Positions 34,032 through 43,445 of a DNA stretch of 50,643 nt are shown piece after piece; position 1 is the first letter of the stretch; each line of letters opens with the position of its first letter. The stretch is from Nostoc sp. WHI (GTDB taxonomy: Bacteria; Cyanobacteriota; Cyanobacteriia; Cyanobacteriales; Nostocaceae): contig NZ_WBKM01000234.1 of assembly GCF_015714725.1 (NCBI RefSeq), positions 1 through 50,643 of the forward strand. Reading direction: 5' to 3'. The position numbers were made by a program, and so were the translations under genes. The notes beneath the pieces were generated by a model. That model had not been told where the DNA came from, made no database searches, and saw only the letters and a list, made by a program, of their open reading frames with translations.

Positions 34032-34748
34032 ATGGTTGAAGAAAATGGATCAATTCGTACTTTATCGGTTGATATTGGCGGTAGCGGTGTTAAAGCTATG
34101 GTTTTGGATATTACGGGGAATCCTGTAACGCAAAGGACACGTTTAGATACACCTCAACCTGCTACACCAGAGGTTGTAATTAATGCAATTGTTGTCTTAG
34201 CATCGGCTCAAGGTGAATTTCATCGCGTTTCGGTAGGTTTTCCCGGTGTGGTGCGGTGTGGAGTCACGGAAACAGCAGTAAACTTACATCCAGATTGGAT
34301 CGGATTTGATTTGGAAACAGCATTATTAAAACACTTAAATAAGCCTGTGCGGGTGATTAATGATGCAGATATGCAGGGGCTTGGAGCGATCGCAGCTAAA
34401 GGTGTAGAATTAGTGATTACTCTGGGTACAGGGTTTGGTTCGGCTTTGTTTGTGGATGGTAGACTGGTGCCGAATATGGAAATGGGACATCATCCGTTTC
34501 GCAGAGGAGAGACTTTTGAGCAACAACTGAGGCGTGCAGAGTTAGAAAAAATTGGCGACAAAAGATGGAACAGGCGTTTAGAAAAGGCGATCGCATCCTT
34601 GCAACGTCTGTTCAATTATGATTACCTTTACATTGGCGGTGGTGAAGCTGTAAGAGTGAATTTCCAACTACCGTTAAATGTGAAACTCATCCCTAATATC
34701 ACTGGTTTATTAGGTGGCATTGCTTTGTGGCAAGATGAGAAAAAATAA
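34032..34748 (+). CDS. ppgK: Polyphosphate glucokinase-like ROK family kinase
   Basis: 238 residues. ROK fold with phosphate-1 motif SVDIGGSGVKAMVLD (12-26), sugar-binding/catalytic Asp region VINDADMQGLGA, and LGTGFGSALFVDGRLVP-NMEMGHH; an IGGG motif comes late. It lacks the zinc-finger Cys cluster of many ROK kinases, as polyphosphate glucokinases do. Expected to phosphorylate glucose using polyphosphate or ATP, linking polyphosphate to sugar metabolism. ATG at 34032. The symbol is by family resemblance; the phosphoryl donor is not decided by sequence. Confidence 0.82.
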   Translation: MVEENGSIRTLSVDIGGSGVKAMVLDITGNPVTQRTRLDTPQPATPEVVINAIVVLASAQGEFHRVSVGFPGVVRCGVTETAVNLHPDWIGFDLETALLKHLNKPVRVINDADMQGLGAIAAKGVELVITLGTGFGSALFVDGRLVPNMEMGHHPFRRGETFEQQLRRAELEKIGDKRWNRRLEKAIASLQRLFNYDYLYIGGGEAVRVNFQLPLNVKLIPNITGLLGGIALWQDEKK

Positions 34749-35063
34749 AAAGTTTTTTAGTATCCGTAACTGATTGTACTAAGCGATGTCTAAGGTCAGG
34801 CTACGCTTACGCGTATTTTATCAAGGTGCCTCTTTTCTCAACATTTAAAACTGATATAAAAATTAACACAGATTAAGTAAGAAAATTACACAGACATTGT
34901 GTTCAGTAGCCCTGAGTAATTTTGTCATGCAGTAGTTTAAACTTTAGTTAAAATTCAAGACTATGCAACATTATCTGAAAAAATTAATAGACGATTTTTA
35001 TTTGGTCAGTATGCCTATCCTGGACAGCACTACTGTTGATTGTTAAAAGAAATATTGGTTTAA
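34749..35063. other. Intergenic, nothing distinctive
   Basis: 315 bases, AT-rich, with a short dispersed-repeat relic (GGCTACGCTTACGCG, about 34799-34813). No gene or clear signal seen. Confidence 0.4.
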
Positions 35064-35078
35064 GTGAAACGAACTACA

Positions 35079-35633
35079 ATGACTGAAATTGGCCTAATGA
35101 TGACGGGCGTGTTCAAAATAAGACAAGCATCTGGGCTGAATTTGCCACAGCAGCAATTATTTCAGATGGAAAATGATGTAAACCAGTCAATACAGAGTCA
35201 GTTAGAGATAACTGCCCAAGTCACACCACCTGAATTCATGCAGATAGATGGAACTTTCCAGGCTTCTTCCTCAGCGATCGCACTAGAGAAAGAAGATATA
35301 CTTAAGAAAATCAGCAAAAATAATCAGTTCCTAGCTTCTTCTAACTTAGGTAAGTCCAAGAAGTATTCTCAGTCCAGGGGTAAAGTCCATACAAAGGCTA
35401 CAGGACGGTTCCAGAAGTTTAGTAGCCAACCTTTACCGACTCTCTATTTCGGTAACTCTGGTGTTGGTGTCAGAGCATTACAACGGCTGTTAGTGTCTAA
35501 CGGTTATGCCGTTAAAGTAGATGGGATTTTTGGGGCGCTGACAGAGACTGCTGTGAAAGCCTTTCAAAACCAGCGGAATTTAGCAGTGGATGGAATAGTT
35601 GGTCAACGAACCTGGCATACGTTGACAATTTAG
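35079..35633 (+). CDS. Peptidoglycan-binding domain protein
   Basis: About 184 residues from ATG 35079; an in-frame GTG at 35064 is an alternative. The N-terminal two-thirds are low-complexity and polar (Gln/Ser/Lys-rich). The C-terminal 65 residues are a PG_binding_1 module: LYFGNSGVGVRALQRLLVSN, GYAVKVDGIFGALTETAVKA and FQNQRNLAVDGIVGQRTW. Such modules hold proteins to the cell wall. No enzymatic domain and no convincing signal peptide are visible, so export is uncertain. Confidence 0.88.
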   Translation: MTEIGLMMTGVFKIRQASGLNLPQQQLFQMENDVNQSIQSQLEITAQVTPPEFMQIDGTFQASSSAIALEKEDILKKISKNNQFLASSNLGKSKKYSQSRGKVHTKATGRFQKFSSQPLPTLYFGNSGVGVRALQRLLVSNGYAVKVDGIFGALTETAVKAFQNQRNLAVDGIVGQRTWHTLTI

Positions 35634-35690
35634 TTAGGAATTAGGAATTATGAAACTTTGTAAGTAATCGGACAAAATTAATTACACAAT

Positions 35691-35763
35691 GTCATTGCGA
35701 ATGGAGCAAAGCGGAATGAAGCAATCGCAAGGGCTGGGATTGCTTCACGACCTTCGCAATGAC
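35691..35763. repeat. Dispersed palindromic repeat
   Basis: GTCATTGCGA (35691-35700) and TCGCAATGAC (35754-35763) are inverted ends, with an inner GAAGCAATC/GATTGCTTC pair. A common Nostoc-type 70-base palindromic repeat in a spacer of about 290 bases. Confidence 0.8.
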
Positions 35764-35927
35764 TGTAAATATTTTTGTCCATCTTCGTATTATTCATAAT
35801 TACTGATTTATTTGTAAAAATCTAAGAAAAAATCACTTTTATAAATTAGTAATAATGCTGGAAACTTTCTAAAATATGGAGTACATAAGTAACATTTCTA
35901 CTGTCTTTTGAGGGTAACATATTCTCT

Positions 35928-36584
35928 TCAACCCTTACCACCTCTGATATTTTCAAGACGCGTTAACCATTGATTGAAATGCTGGCACTGCCGACGTATT
36001 GTATCCAACCCAATATCCATTGCAATCAAGGAGCCATGTAATGGCTTTTCATATCCAAGGCAACATTTGATAATTCGTTTGGATGGGGCTGTTGTCGGAT
36101 CTTCATTAATATGTTCAGGTGAAAGGAATAAGTTACGATCTGCCTGTAAACTATCTACTGTGCTTTGATCAAACCATTGGAGAAAAGCTTGTGGATTGCT
36201 GTACAGGAGTCCCTCAAACTCATGAACCAGTAGATTGGGGAGAAAGTTTTGGTGTTGAATGTCTGCGCTCATTTGCTGCTCAAGATATTCAGCTTTCTGA
36301 AATGGGTCATTCGTACTAGCCTGAGAACTGCTTCCAGGAAAATCATTTGGCAATCGATATAAATCAAACATTGTAGTGACGAACGCCGAACCATCCTCAA
36401 GGCATTTACGATTCAATTGCGGCTTGATCTTTGCATAGCTCACTACACCGCCCTTACTTGTTGAGCTAGTTCGCACAAGAATGGGGTTGAGGTATATGTC
36501 TTTTCGCTGAAGATGCTCGCAGAGTACTTCTTTTACAAAAGTTTCTTCCGTCTGTCCTTCTACAAAAACGTGTATTCGGATCAT
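35928..36584 (-). CDS. DUF4276 (Toprim-like) protein, partner of AAA ATPase
   Basis: 218 residues from the ATG at 36584 (MIRIHVFVEGQTEETFVKEV), which overlaps the ATPase stop as ATGA; an upstream in-frame start at 36620 is less likely. Acidic pattern expected for a Toprim-like fold: Glu in FVEGQTEE, Asp in TTMFDLYRLP, Glu in VHEFEGLLY. DUF4276 proteins are regularly paired with AAA/ABC-type ATPases. By analogy with PARIS (AriB) and AbiL/RloB, this would be the nuclease or effector subunit. The couple is translationally linked. The defence role is inference. Confidence 0.82.
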   Translation of the reverse strand: MIRIHVFVEGQTEETFVKEVLCEHLQRKDIYLNPILVRTSSTSKGGVVSYAKIKPQLNRKCLEDGSAFVTTMFDLYRLPNDFPGSSSQASTNDPFQKAEYLEQQMSADIQHQNFLPNLLVHEFEGLLYSNPQAFLQWFDQSTVDSLQADRNLFLSPEHINEDPTTAPSKRIIKCCLGYEKPLHGSLIAMDIGLDTIRRQCQHFNQWLTRLENIRGGKG

Positions 36585-37666
36585 CGTGAAGGTCTCCCGC
36601 CAAGAATATTCTTCTTCCACAGTTCTCCTAAGCTATAATCTTCAAGCCACTCGTGTAAATCATCCTCATTCAATCTTCGGAGTAATGATTTACCATCATC
36701 ACGATCCACAACAATTACATCTTCCGCGCTAAATTCATTGAGCAGTTCAACCGACTGAGTTGAAACAATAACTTGTTTTTCTCTGGCGACGGAGCGCATT
36801 AACGATGCAAGAACAGTAATTGCATACGGGTGAAGACCTAGCTCAGGTTCATCAACCAAAATGGTTTCGGGTTGAAGAGAAGTGGGTTGTAAAAAGACAG
36901 TGACCAGGCATATAAAACGAAGTGTTCCATCCGAAAGAAGATGAGCTTTAAACGGAATATCCTGACCTTGCTCGACCCATTCCAACTCGATCACCTCATT
37001 GTTTTGTAGAGAAGGACGTAGATAGAAATCACCAAAGAAAGGAGCAACAAGTCGAATTGTTTTGACAATTCGCCGATAAGATTCCGAATAATTTTCACTT
37101 AATAAATATAGGAAAGCTGCAAGATTGCGTGCATCAGAACGCAAGTAAGCATTATCATTAATCCTGTGTGATTGCTTCACATAAGCGCTGTCGCTTGTGT
37201 CGTGGAAATGATAAACCCGCCACTGCCGCATCGTGGGTAATATGTACTTGTCAATTCTTGTTCCGCTACCCCGTAAAGCATTAGTCTCAAAATGACCACT
37301 ACCGATTTCATACTCACCCCTCATGTCCCACCAAAAAGACTCTTTGGAAAACATCAGACGGTTGTCTTGAGTTGGTTCAAGCGTAGCAAGATACCCATTC
37401 TTTCCAAAATAAAGCCCAATCTCTAATTGCTCAGTTGTTTTACGGCCAAAATGCAAGATCGCATCGGGACCACCCTGGCGGCTTACTAAAACTTGCAGAT
37501 TCATTTCAATCATCTGCTGAACCATGTGAAAGAAGCCTATGAAGTTAGATTTACCTGCACCATTACATCCAATAAGTATGTTTAGTTTCAAAAGCTTAAG
37601 GTCACATTCAGCAATAGACTTAAAGCCCTTCAAAACAATCCTTGATAGTTGGCTGTCACTGGTCAC
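36581..37666 (-). CDS. AAA_21-type (SMC/ABC-like) ATPase
   Basis: 361 residues from a GTG at 37666. Walker A LIGCNGAGKSNFIGFF (about 31-46), ABC-like signature LLSDGTLRF, Walker B ETILVDEPELGLHP and a switch region VIVSTQSVELLNEF, then a C-terminal helical end (LHEWLEDYSLGELW). These are features of the AAA_15/AAA_21 ATPases of OLD, RloA and AriA type. First gene of a two-gene unit with DUF4276. A likely sensor or motor for the Toprim-like partner. The start lies within a short GTCACTG repeat (37656-37670), so the exact N-terminus is uncertain. Confidence 0.9.
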   Translation of the reverse strand: MTSDSQLSRIVLKGFKSIAECDLKLLKLNILIGCNGAGKSNFIGFFHMVQQMIEMNLQVLVSRQGGPDAILHFGRKTTEQLEIGLYFGKNGYLATLEPTQDNRLMFSKESFWWDMRGEYEIGSGHFETNALRGSGTRIDKYILPTMRQWRVYHFHDTSDSAYVKQSHRINDNAYLRSDARNLAAFLYLLSENYSESYRRIVKTIRLVAPFFGDFYLRPSLQNNEVIELEWVEQGQDIPFKAHLLSDGTLRFICLVTVFLQPTSLQPETILVDEPELGLHPYAITVLASLMRSVAREKQVIVSTQSVELLNEFSAEDVIVVDRDDGKSLLRRLNEDDLHEWLEDYSLGELWKKNILGGRPSR

Positions 37667-37820
37667 TGGTTAGATCCCTCACGGAATGATCTCCTGATTT
37701 TTAAGCTTTTGGGCTACTTGTTTGACAAATAGACTTAATAATAATTGTAATTTAGCTCATCTAGCCCGGAAATGATGCGCGCTAAATGTCAATAGGCTTG
37801 GATTAAGCCAAAAATCCTTT

Positions 37821-37849
37821 GTAGAGACGTTGGATTGCAACGTCTCTAC
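37821..37849. repeat. Dispersed hairpin repeat
   Basis: GTAGAGACGTT (37821-37831) / AACGTCTCTAC (37839-37849), perfect 11-bp stem, 7-base loop; a frequent dispersed repeat in Nostoc genomes. It lies between the convergent flank of susA and the ATPase start. Confidence 0.8.
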
Positions 37850-37914
37850 ATACCAAAAATCTTCAACCTAAACGCATTGAGTTAAAGATGGAATAGCTTA
37901 TCCCTTCTAACTGA

Positions 37915-40335
37915 TTATCGGTACTTGTGTTGCTCTAATAGCTGTTGCGCTCTTGGCTTGTAAATTAAATAGAATAAAGCCTCAATATAGCGCAACAAAT
38001 CTTCCCGGTTCTCCTTCGAGGTAAAGTTCCAGAAGCCATAAATCCGTGCTAATGATAACAGCTTGGTAGTATGAATTTTCCAAGTATAAGTGCTGCAAAC
38101 CCGGTCAATTCCTCGCTGGGAGATTTCATTCCAATAGTTAGGGTTCTGTTCGCACTTGATGATAAATTCTACAACTTTTGTGGCTGTCTCGTCTAAATTC
38201 GTTGGGTTAATGTAAAAGCCATTAACTTTATCTTGAATAATCTCCAGTGGCCCACCAAACTGTGTGGCAAAAGTCGGTAATCCTGAAACCATCGCCTCTA
38301 AAATTGTCAAACCAAAAGCTTCAAATAAAGCTGGTTGTACAAAAATTCCCTGATGATCGGCAATTACTCGGTAAATTTCACCAGAATCAGTTTTAGACAG
38401 GCGTACACCCAACCAACGAATCTTTCCGTGGAGATTGTACTGGTCAATTATTTGGTAGAGTTTGATAATTTCGTCGCGTTCTTCATTGTCGCCTGATTCT
38501 TCTACACGCAACTTACCCGCTACCAAAATTAAGTTGCAATGTTCTTGTAATTCTTTATTTTGACCAAAGCATTCAGCTAAACCTGTGAGGTTTTTGATCC
38601 GATCAAGACGCGCCATTGAGAAGAGAGGACGCTTGCTAGGATCGTCAAGTTTGCCAAAGATTTGCGCGGGGTCTTCCAGGGTAAAGAGTATTTCTGCAAG
38701 GCGTTGGCGATCGCTCTCCACTCTGTCTTGAGTCTGCGAGTAAGGAAAATAGTAATTCTCGTTTACTCCAGGCGGTACGACATTAAATTTAGGACTAAAT
38801 AGTTCAATCCCATTCGTCACATGGTACAACTCCGGCATGGTGAAGCATTTATAAGACTCGTACTGTCCTACACTATCCGGTGTCCCGACAATTTCTTGGT
38901 AGGTGCTGCTAATGATGAAATTGGCAGCATTCATTGCCAGCAAATCAGCAGTGAATTGCAAGGAAAAATGATATTTATCCTCCAAATCTTGCCAGTAGAG
39001 GTTACTGAACAAGTATTTAGATTTTTCCAACGCATGGGCAACATTACATTGAGTAACTTTCAGCCGTCGCGCCAGCAAAAACGCTACTAGATTTCCATCA
39101 GTATAATTACCCACAATTAAGTCTGGTCTACCTTGAAATTCTGCTAGCAGTTCTCTTTCTGAATCAATGGCGTAGGTTTCTAGGTAAGGCCAAAACTCAA
39201 ACCGGGAAATCCAATTTTGCGTCATCTTGGGATTGAATTCCCGTAAAGGTACTCGCAAAATCCAGGCGTTTTCAGTACCGTGGACTTTTTCTAGCCGTTG
39301 GTTACAAAGGGTGCCATCACTATTGGGAATCAAGCGGGTGAGAATAATCACCTTTGGCTGGACATTCAATCCCTCTAAACCAGCTAGCAGGACATCTTCT
39401 TGTAGCTGCTTTTCTAGACTCTTTGCCTGGTCAAGGACATAAACTACCTGACCGCCAGTATCGGGACGCCCCAAAACTCCCTCTTGCCCAAACCAACCGT
39501 GAATTGACACCAAGACGATTTTAAAAATCATCGGGATGCGAGAAATGAAGGCTTCTAGGGTTTGAGGATCGGGAGAATCAATCAATTCATCGAGAATATT
39601 TAGGGTTTCCCGGACTCGCCTTGCAATGTTACCCCATCCCGGTTCAAAACCCATTGTCTGCAATTGGAACCGGAATTTTTCGTAGGTTTCATCGTCGGGG
39701 CGATTGTTAACAAAAGTTATGGCTTTCTTAACTTGCTCAGAAAGTTGCTGCTGTGATTGAATGCGATCATTAATCAGCAGCTGAACGCCGTTGTATTGGT
39801 GCAGACGCAAGAAATTAAACAAGCTGTCTAGCAATTGTTTGGAGTCTTGAAATAGTTGGCTGGATAAATAGCGGTTAAGAAACTGCACCCCCTTACCAAT
39901 ATTTTTGGGATCGCGGATTGCTGGGCTGTAGTCATAAAACGGGCCGAAGTCCAATTCTAGCAGGTCGCCCTCATTAGGATGAAATTTGTTCACCAAGCGA
40001 TCGCGCAAATCTAGCAAATCCTGCACCGTCATCGCCTCAATGCTCAAGTCGGATGTCAACCAATAAACTTCTTGACTGGCAATTTTAGAACGAATGATAA
40101 AGCAGAAGTTTGAGTCCTCTTGAATAATTTCCTGAGTATAGTAAATCAGTTTGCCTAACTCAGAGGTAGTATAAAAAGCCTCAGATTTCTGAGATTTTGA
40201 GCAATACTCACTATATACATTAAGTATGTCGTTTCGCAGCAAGTACTTCTTTTCTTGTTGGCGTAATTCACTAATAAAGGAACGCAAATCACTTTTTTCT
40301 TCACTATCTAAGACTGCTTGAAGCAATTCAGACAT
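37915..40335 (-). CDS. susA: Sucrose synthase
   Basis: 806 residues from the ATG at 40335 (MSELLQAVLDSEEK), equal to the known length of Anabaena sucrose synthases and preceded by GGAG; a start 10 codons upstream is less likely. It interconverts sucrose + NDP and NDP-glucose + fructose, mainly in the breakdown direction in heterocystous filaments. The GT-B fold has a regulatory N-terminal half, then SIHGWFGQEGVLGRPDTGGQ (about 287-306) and the glycosyltransferase domain with FSMARLDRIKNLTGLAE and the E-x7-E motif EAFGLTILEAM. Monocistronic. Confidence 0.95.
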   Translation of the reverse strand: MSELLQAVLDSEEKSDLRSFISELRQQEKKYLLRNDILNVYSEYCSKSQKSEAFYTTSELGKLIYYTQEIIQEDSNFCFIIRSKIASQEVYWLTSDLSIEAMTVQDLLDLRDRLVNKFHPNEGDLLELDFGPFYDYSPAIRDPKNIGKGVQFLNRYLSSQLFQDSKQLLDSLFNFLRLHQYNGVQLLINDRIQSQQQLSEQVKKAITFVNNRPDDETYEKFRFQLQTMGFEPGWGNIARRVRETLNILDELIDSPDPQTLEAFISRIPMIFKIVLVSIHGWFGQEGVLGRPDTGGQVVYVLDQAKSLEKQLQEDVLLAGLEGLNVQPKVIILTRLIPNSDGTLCNQRLEKVHGTENAWILRVPLREFNPKMTQNWISRFEFWPYLETYAIDSERELLAEFQGRPDLIVGNYTDGNLVAFLLARRLKVTQCNVAHALEKSKYLFSNLYWQDLEDKYHFSLQFTADLLAMNAANFIISSTYQEIVGTPDSVGQYESYKCFTMPELYHVTNGIELFSPKFNVVPPGVNENYYFPYSQTQDRVESDRQRLAEILFTLEDPAQIFGKLDDPSKRPLFSMARLDRIKNLTGLAECFGQNKELQEHCNLILVAGKLRVEESGDNEERDEIIKLYQIIDQYNLHGKIRWLGVRLSKTDSGEIYRVIADHQGIFVQPALFEAFGLTILEAMVSGLPTFATQFGGPLEIIQDKVNGFYINPTNLDETATKVVEFIIKCEQNPNYWNEISQRGIDRVCSTYTWKIHTTKLLSLARIYGFWNFTSKENREDLLRYIEALFYLIYKPRAQQLLEQHKYR

Positions 40336-40365
40336 GGCAACTCCACTAGATGACGACGTTTGCAT

Positions 40366-41032
40366 TGTTGACTTTCAAAGCGAGACAAATAAGTCTCTAC
40401 CTTTTCTCAGACCACATATAAACACGAAATAACACAGATAAATTATATTTATCTGTGTAGCTATAAGTATCAACTTTTCAGCAGGCACTTAAATCATGTT
40501 CTACTTTACTTAAAGTATCTATGACTCAGTATTTTTGGCTCTAACTAAAGGAATACAATTTTTATTTCTTTTGATAGATGTTAGAAAATAACTTCATTAC
40601 TTCCAAAAGTAAGAAAATCTAGCCCCAAATTTCTTACTTTTTTTGCCACAGCCGAAACTTATCAATGGTTTTAAAAGCGATTGTGGATTATCTCCATTGC
40701 ACAGTCGAGGTTAGTAGACATTATAAAGTTAGTATAAAGCTGCTTAATAGCTTTATGAAGGTTATTTAAATGTTTGCTTAACGGTCTTAACGGTCTTAAC
40801 TGTCCTTGTATTTTTTTTAATAATATTTTATTTATAGATAGTAATGCTTTCTTTCAATCACAAGAAAAAGCATTGTTTTAGCAATATATGCAACACATAA
40901 AGGTCAAGGAACAATTGATAAGCCAAGCTAGATTTGAAATACTAGGTGTCTTAACTGTCCTTGTGTTGTATTGTTACTCATGTTCAATTTAGCTGCTAAA
41001 ACTTTTAACACCAGTAAATAAGGAAGTAAACA
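40366..41032. other. Spacer with direct repeats upstream of the patatin gene
   Basis: Contains a 17-base direct repeat GTCTTAACTGTCCTTGT at 40793-40809 and 40948-40964. The first copy is preceded by tandem CTTAACGGT units (about 40777-40798). These may be regulator sites for either flanking gene. No coding sequence. Confidence 0.6.
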
Positions 41033-42088
41033 ATGTCAACTGCAATTTTGTTCAATGGAGCCGCTTCACTTATCGCCCAAGAAGCGGGAATTTTAGACTT
41101 ACTACTCGGTAATATTCCTGATGTACCAGGCATATTAGATACTAAAGATGTGACATTCGTTGGTGGGCTGAGTTCGGGAGCGCTAATGTCCTTTGCTTTC
41201 AATGCCGCTTTTTGTGAGTCTCCAACACTTTCATGGACTGAGTTTAAGGAAAATATTCTCTTCCCTATGACCACAGCGCAAATCTATGGTGACCTAGAAG
41301 GAGGCTTTTTCAACACCGAACCGCTCAGTGCTCTATTAACACAAATCACTGAGAAGGTAGGTTACAAACTGATCCAAAATTTGCCGTTTAAGAGCGCAAT
41401 TGTTATAAGATATGCCGGTAAAGATGCAAGTAAAAACTATTGGCTGACAAATATTTCAGAATTTGCTGAACTACTTCCAAGCGGTGACTTGAAGATTTCT
41501 ACAAATATTAAAGCGCACCAGGCTGACCTTGAATTGGTTTCTTCGTTAATGTGTTCTACTGCTATTCCAAAGATTTTTCCACCGCAAAAACTTTATTACA
41601 AAGACAGTTCCCAATCTTCTTCTATTAAGATGGCAGACGGTACCGATGCTAAATTTCTTGATGGAGGATTTGGCGTAAGTAATATGGTTTTCGCTGGTTA
41701 TCGAGAGTTTTTCGAGACTTATGTCAGCAAATTTAGTAAGTTTGATAAAATTTACATTATCTCTCCCAAATTCGTCAAGACCGAACCAGTGCCACTGGAA
41801 CGAATTAATCTAGCTAATAGTAATGGTACTCTTGCAGAAGAGGACAATTCAGGAGAGAATCCGTTAGAGATTATGGAAAACTGGACAATAAACTTCCTTA
41901 AAGACATCAAAAATCAAAATTCTGGACAAGCTTTTGCAGACACAATTTATTATTGCAAGCCAGAAATAGAAGTTTTTGGCCCTTTGGATTTCAGCAATGA
42001 AAAAGCACAATACGATGCTACAATTGCTTGGGGAAAGAACAACCTAGCCAAGATTGCCCGCGATCTTAAAGATATTCAATTTAGTTAA
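41033..42088 (+). CDS. Patatin-like phospholipase
   Basis: 351 residues. Catalytic Ser in VGGLSSGALMSF (GxSxG; about residues 43-54) and catalytic Asp in FLDGGFGVSN (DGG), the patatin Ser-Asp dyad. The usual Gly-rich oxyanion loop (GGGxxG) near the N-terminus reads FNGAASLIAQEAG, an atypical version. It is expected to hydrolyse acyl esters of lipids. There is no signal peptide, so it is cytosolic or peripheral. A MITE-like element begins two bases after its stop. Direct repeats upstream may control it. Confidence 0.85.
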   Translation: MSTAILFNGAASLIAQEAGILDLLLGNIPDVPGILDTKDVTFVGGLSSGALMSFAFNAAFCESPTLSWTEFKENILFPMTTAQIYGDLEGGFFNTEPLSALLTQITEKVGYKLIQNLPFKSAIVIRYAGKDASKNYWLTNISEFAELLPSGDLKISTNIKAHQADLELVSSLMCSTAIPKIFPPQKLYYKDSSQSSSIKMADGTDAKFLDGGFGVSNMVFAGYREFFETYVSKFSKFDKIYIISPKFVKTEPVPLERINLANSNGTLAEEDNSGENPLEIMENWTINFLKDIKNQNSGQAFADTIYYCKPEIEVFGPLDFSNEKAQYDATIAWGKNNLAKIARDLKDIQFS

Positions 42089-42089
42089 T

Positions 42090-42310
42090 CTAAGAGGATG
42101 TTTGAAAAGTCCTCTTATTGGTAGCAAAACGTTTTAGATCCCCCTAAATCCACGCCAGTTGCTCATAGGGGAAACCCCCAAGACCCCACTGGCTCCCCTT
42201 AAAAAGAGGGACTTTGATTCCGGTTCCCCCCTTAAAAAGGGGGGTTAGGGAGGATCAATATCAATAACTGCCTAAAATCACAGCCAACCACTTTTCAAAC
42301 AACCTCTAAG
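42090..42310. mobile_element. MITE-like element
   Basis: 221 bases bounded by 21-base inverted ends matching at 19 positions: CTAAGAGGATGTTTGAAAAG at the left (from 42090) and CTTAGAGGTTGTTTGAAAAG when the right end (to 42310) is read on the minus strand. It encodes no protein. The interior holds GATCCCCCTAA/TTAGGGAGGATC and CCCCTTAAAAAGGGG repeats. The right-end 20-mer recurs at 6454-6473. Confidence 0.75.
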
Positions 42311-42713
42311 GCAATTGAGCATTATTCTTTCAAAAGTTTTGTTGGGTAATTTAACTGATCAAACTTTCTGCACTATCGGCGTTGCTTAGGTATTGTAAAA
42401 GATACAGCACATTACAAGTTGGTGAGGTACAGATGATCTTAAGGGCACAGCACTGCTATGCTCCTACTGTGTACTTCATCTACCTGAAAAACGCTGTAAG
42501 TGCAGATGACACACTTAATTTTTATTAAGCAAGTAGATTTCCTTATATACATCAAACTACTTATAAGATAATCTGATAAATCATAGTGCATTAGCGGCTC
42601 TTCCAAATCATTAACTTGTAGAGGGCAGATACTTGCTAAAGTAATGGTTATGATCTTTCAAAACCACAACTCACCTTCTATAACAAATTATGGATCACTA
42701 TGAAATTATGTAG
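42311..42713. other. Intergenic, nothing distinctive
   Basis: About 400 AT-rich bases between the MITE-like element and tRNA-His. No gene or signal recognised. Confidence 0.4.
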
Positions 42714-42787
42714 GGCGAACGACGGGAATCGAACCCGCGAATGGTGGTACCACAAACCACTGCCTTAACCACTTGGCTACGCTCGCC
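42714..42787 (-). tRNA. trnH: tRNA-His (GTG)
   Basis: Reading the minus strand, the cloverleaf is complete: acceptor GCGAGCG/CGTTCGC, U8-A9, D-arm GCC...GGC, anticodon stem GTGGT/ACCAC around loop TTGTGGT (anticodon GTG) and T-loop GGTTCGAATCC. The extra 5' G (G-1), the HisRS identity element, is encoded and pairs with C73. CCA is not fully encoded. Confidence 0.97.
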
Positions 42788-42910
42788 ATTCAACAATCTC
42801 AATTATAGCAATTATTTGGCAAGCGATCAAGAGTTTTTGTTCAAGGAACGGACTCAGTTGATTTAGAGTCTCTGGAATCTAAGGATTACAATGAATTTTA
42901 CTTGGCAAAC

Positions 42911-43294
42911 ATGAAACCCTTAACCATCATTGCATATACTGGAGCAGCAGCAGGACTCGCAGCCTTGGGTGTGACAATGGCAAAGACTAATCCCAGTCAG
43001 GTTGAATATGAAGAATATGCAGTGCAACGGCTGACAAAATACTTAAAAACCGATGTATGCAAAAAAACAACGAATCTTATAGAAAATTTAATCCGTTTTA
43101 ATTGTGATAAGTTGGTTGACTCTGCTAACCCGCAAATCCAAGAAATTATTGCCAGGACTACAGTAAGACAAAACTACATTATTTTTAGTATTTACCGTAC
43201 AGATTTAAAAATAAATTCTTGGATACCTTCTTACAAATTTGAAACCGTAGGAGCTTTTGCTCAATTTTATACTTACACTGCCGAAGAGCAATAA
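42911..43294 (+). CDS. DUF4359 family protein
   Basis: 127 residues from the ATG at 42911; a TTG at 42902 is in frame but less likely. It opens with a membrane anchor or signal-like helix (MKPLTIIAYTGAAAGLAALG), then TNPSQVEYEEYAVQRLTKYL, a Cys pair (C52/C66 in this numbering: DVCKK...RFNCDK) and the conserved NYIIFSIYRTDL then INSWIPSYKFETVGAFAQFY. A cyanobacterial family without known function; probably exported or anchored. Just downstream of tRNA-His on the opposite strand. Confidence 0.85.
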   Translation: MKPLTIIAYTGAAAGLAALGVTMAKTNPSQVEYEEYAVQRLTKYLKTDVCKKTTNLIENLIRFNCDKLVDSANPQIQEIIARTTVRQNYIIFSIYRTDLKINSWIPSYKFETVGAFAQFYTYTAEEQ

Positions 43295-43445
43295 GGGAAG
43301 CAGCAGAGGAAGAAGTTAAAAGTGATTCAAAATATTTGTATTTAGTAATTGATAATAGTTTCAATAATCACCAGAGTACCTATTACCACCAGCTTAATCT
43401 TAAGTAAAATATGAGAATTAGTAATTGAGAGTTCAAGCTTTGCCA

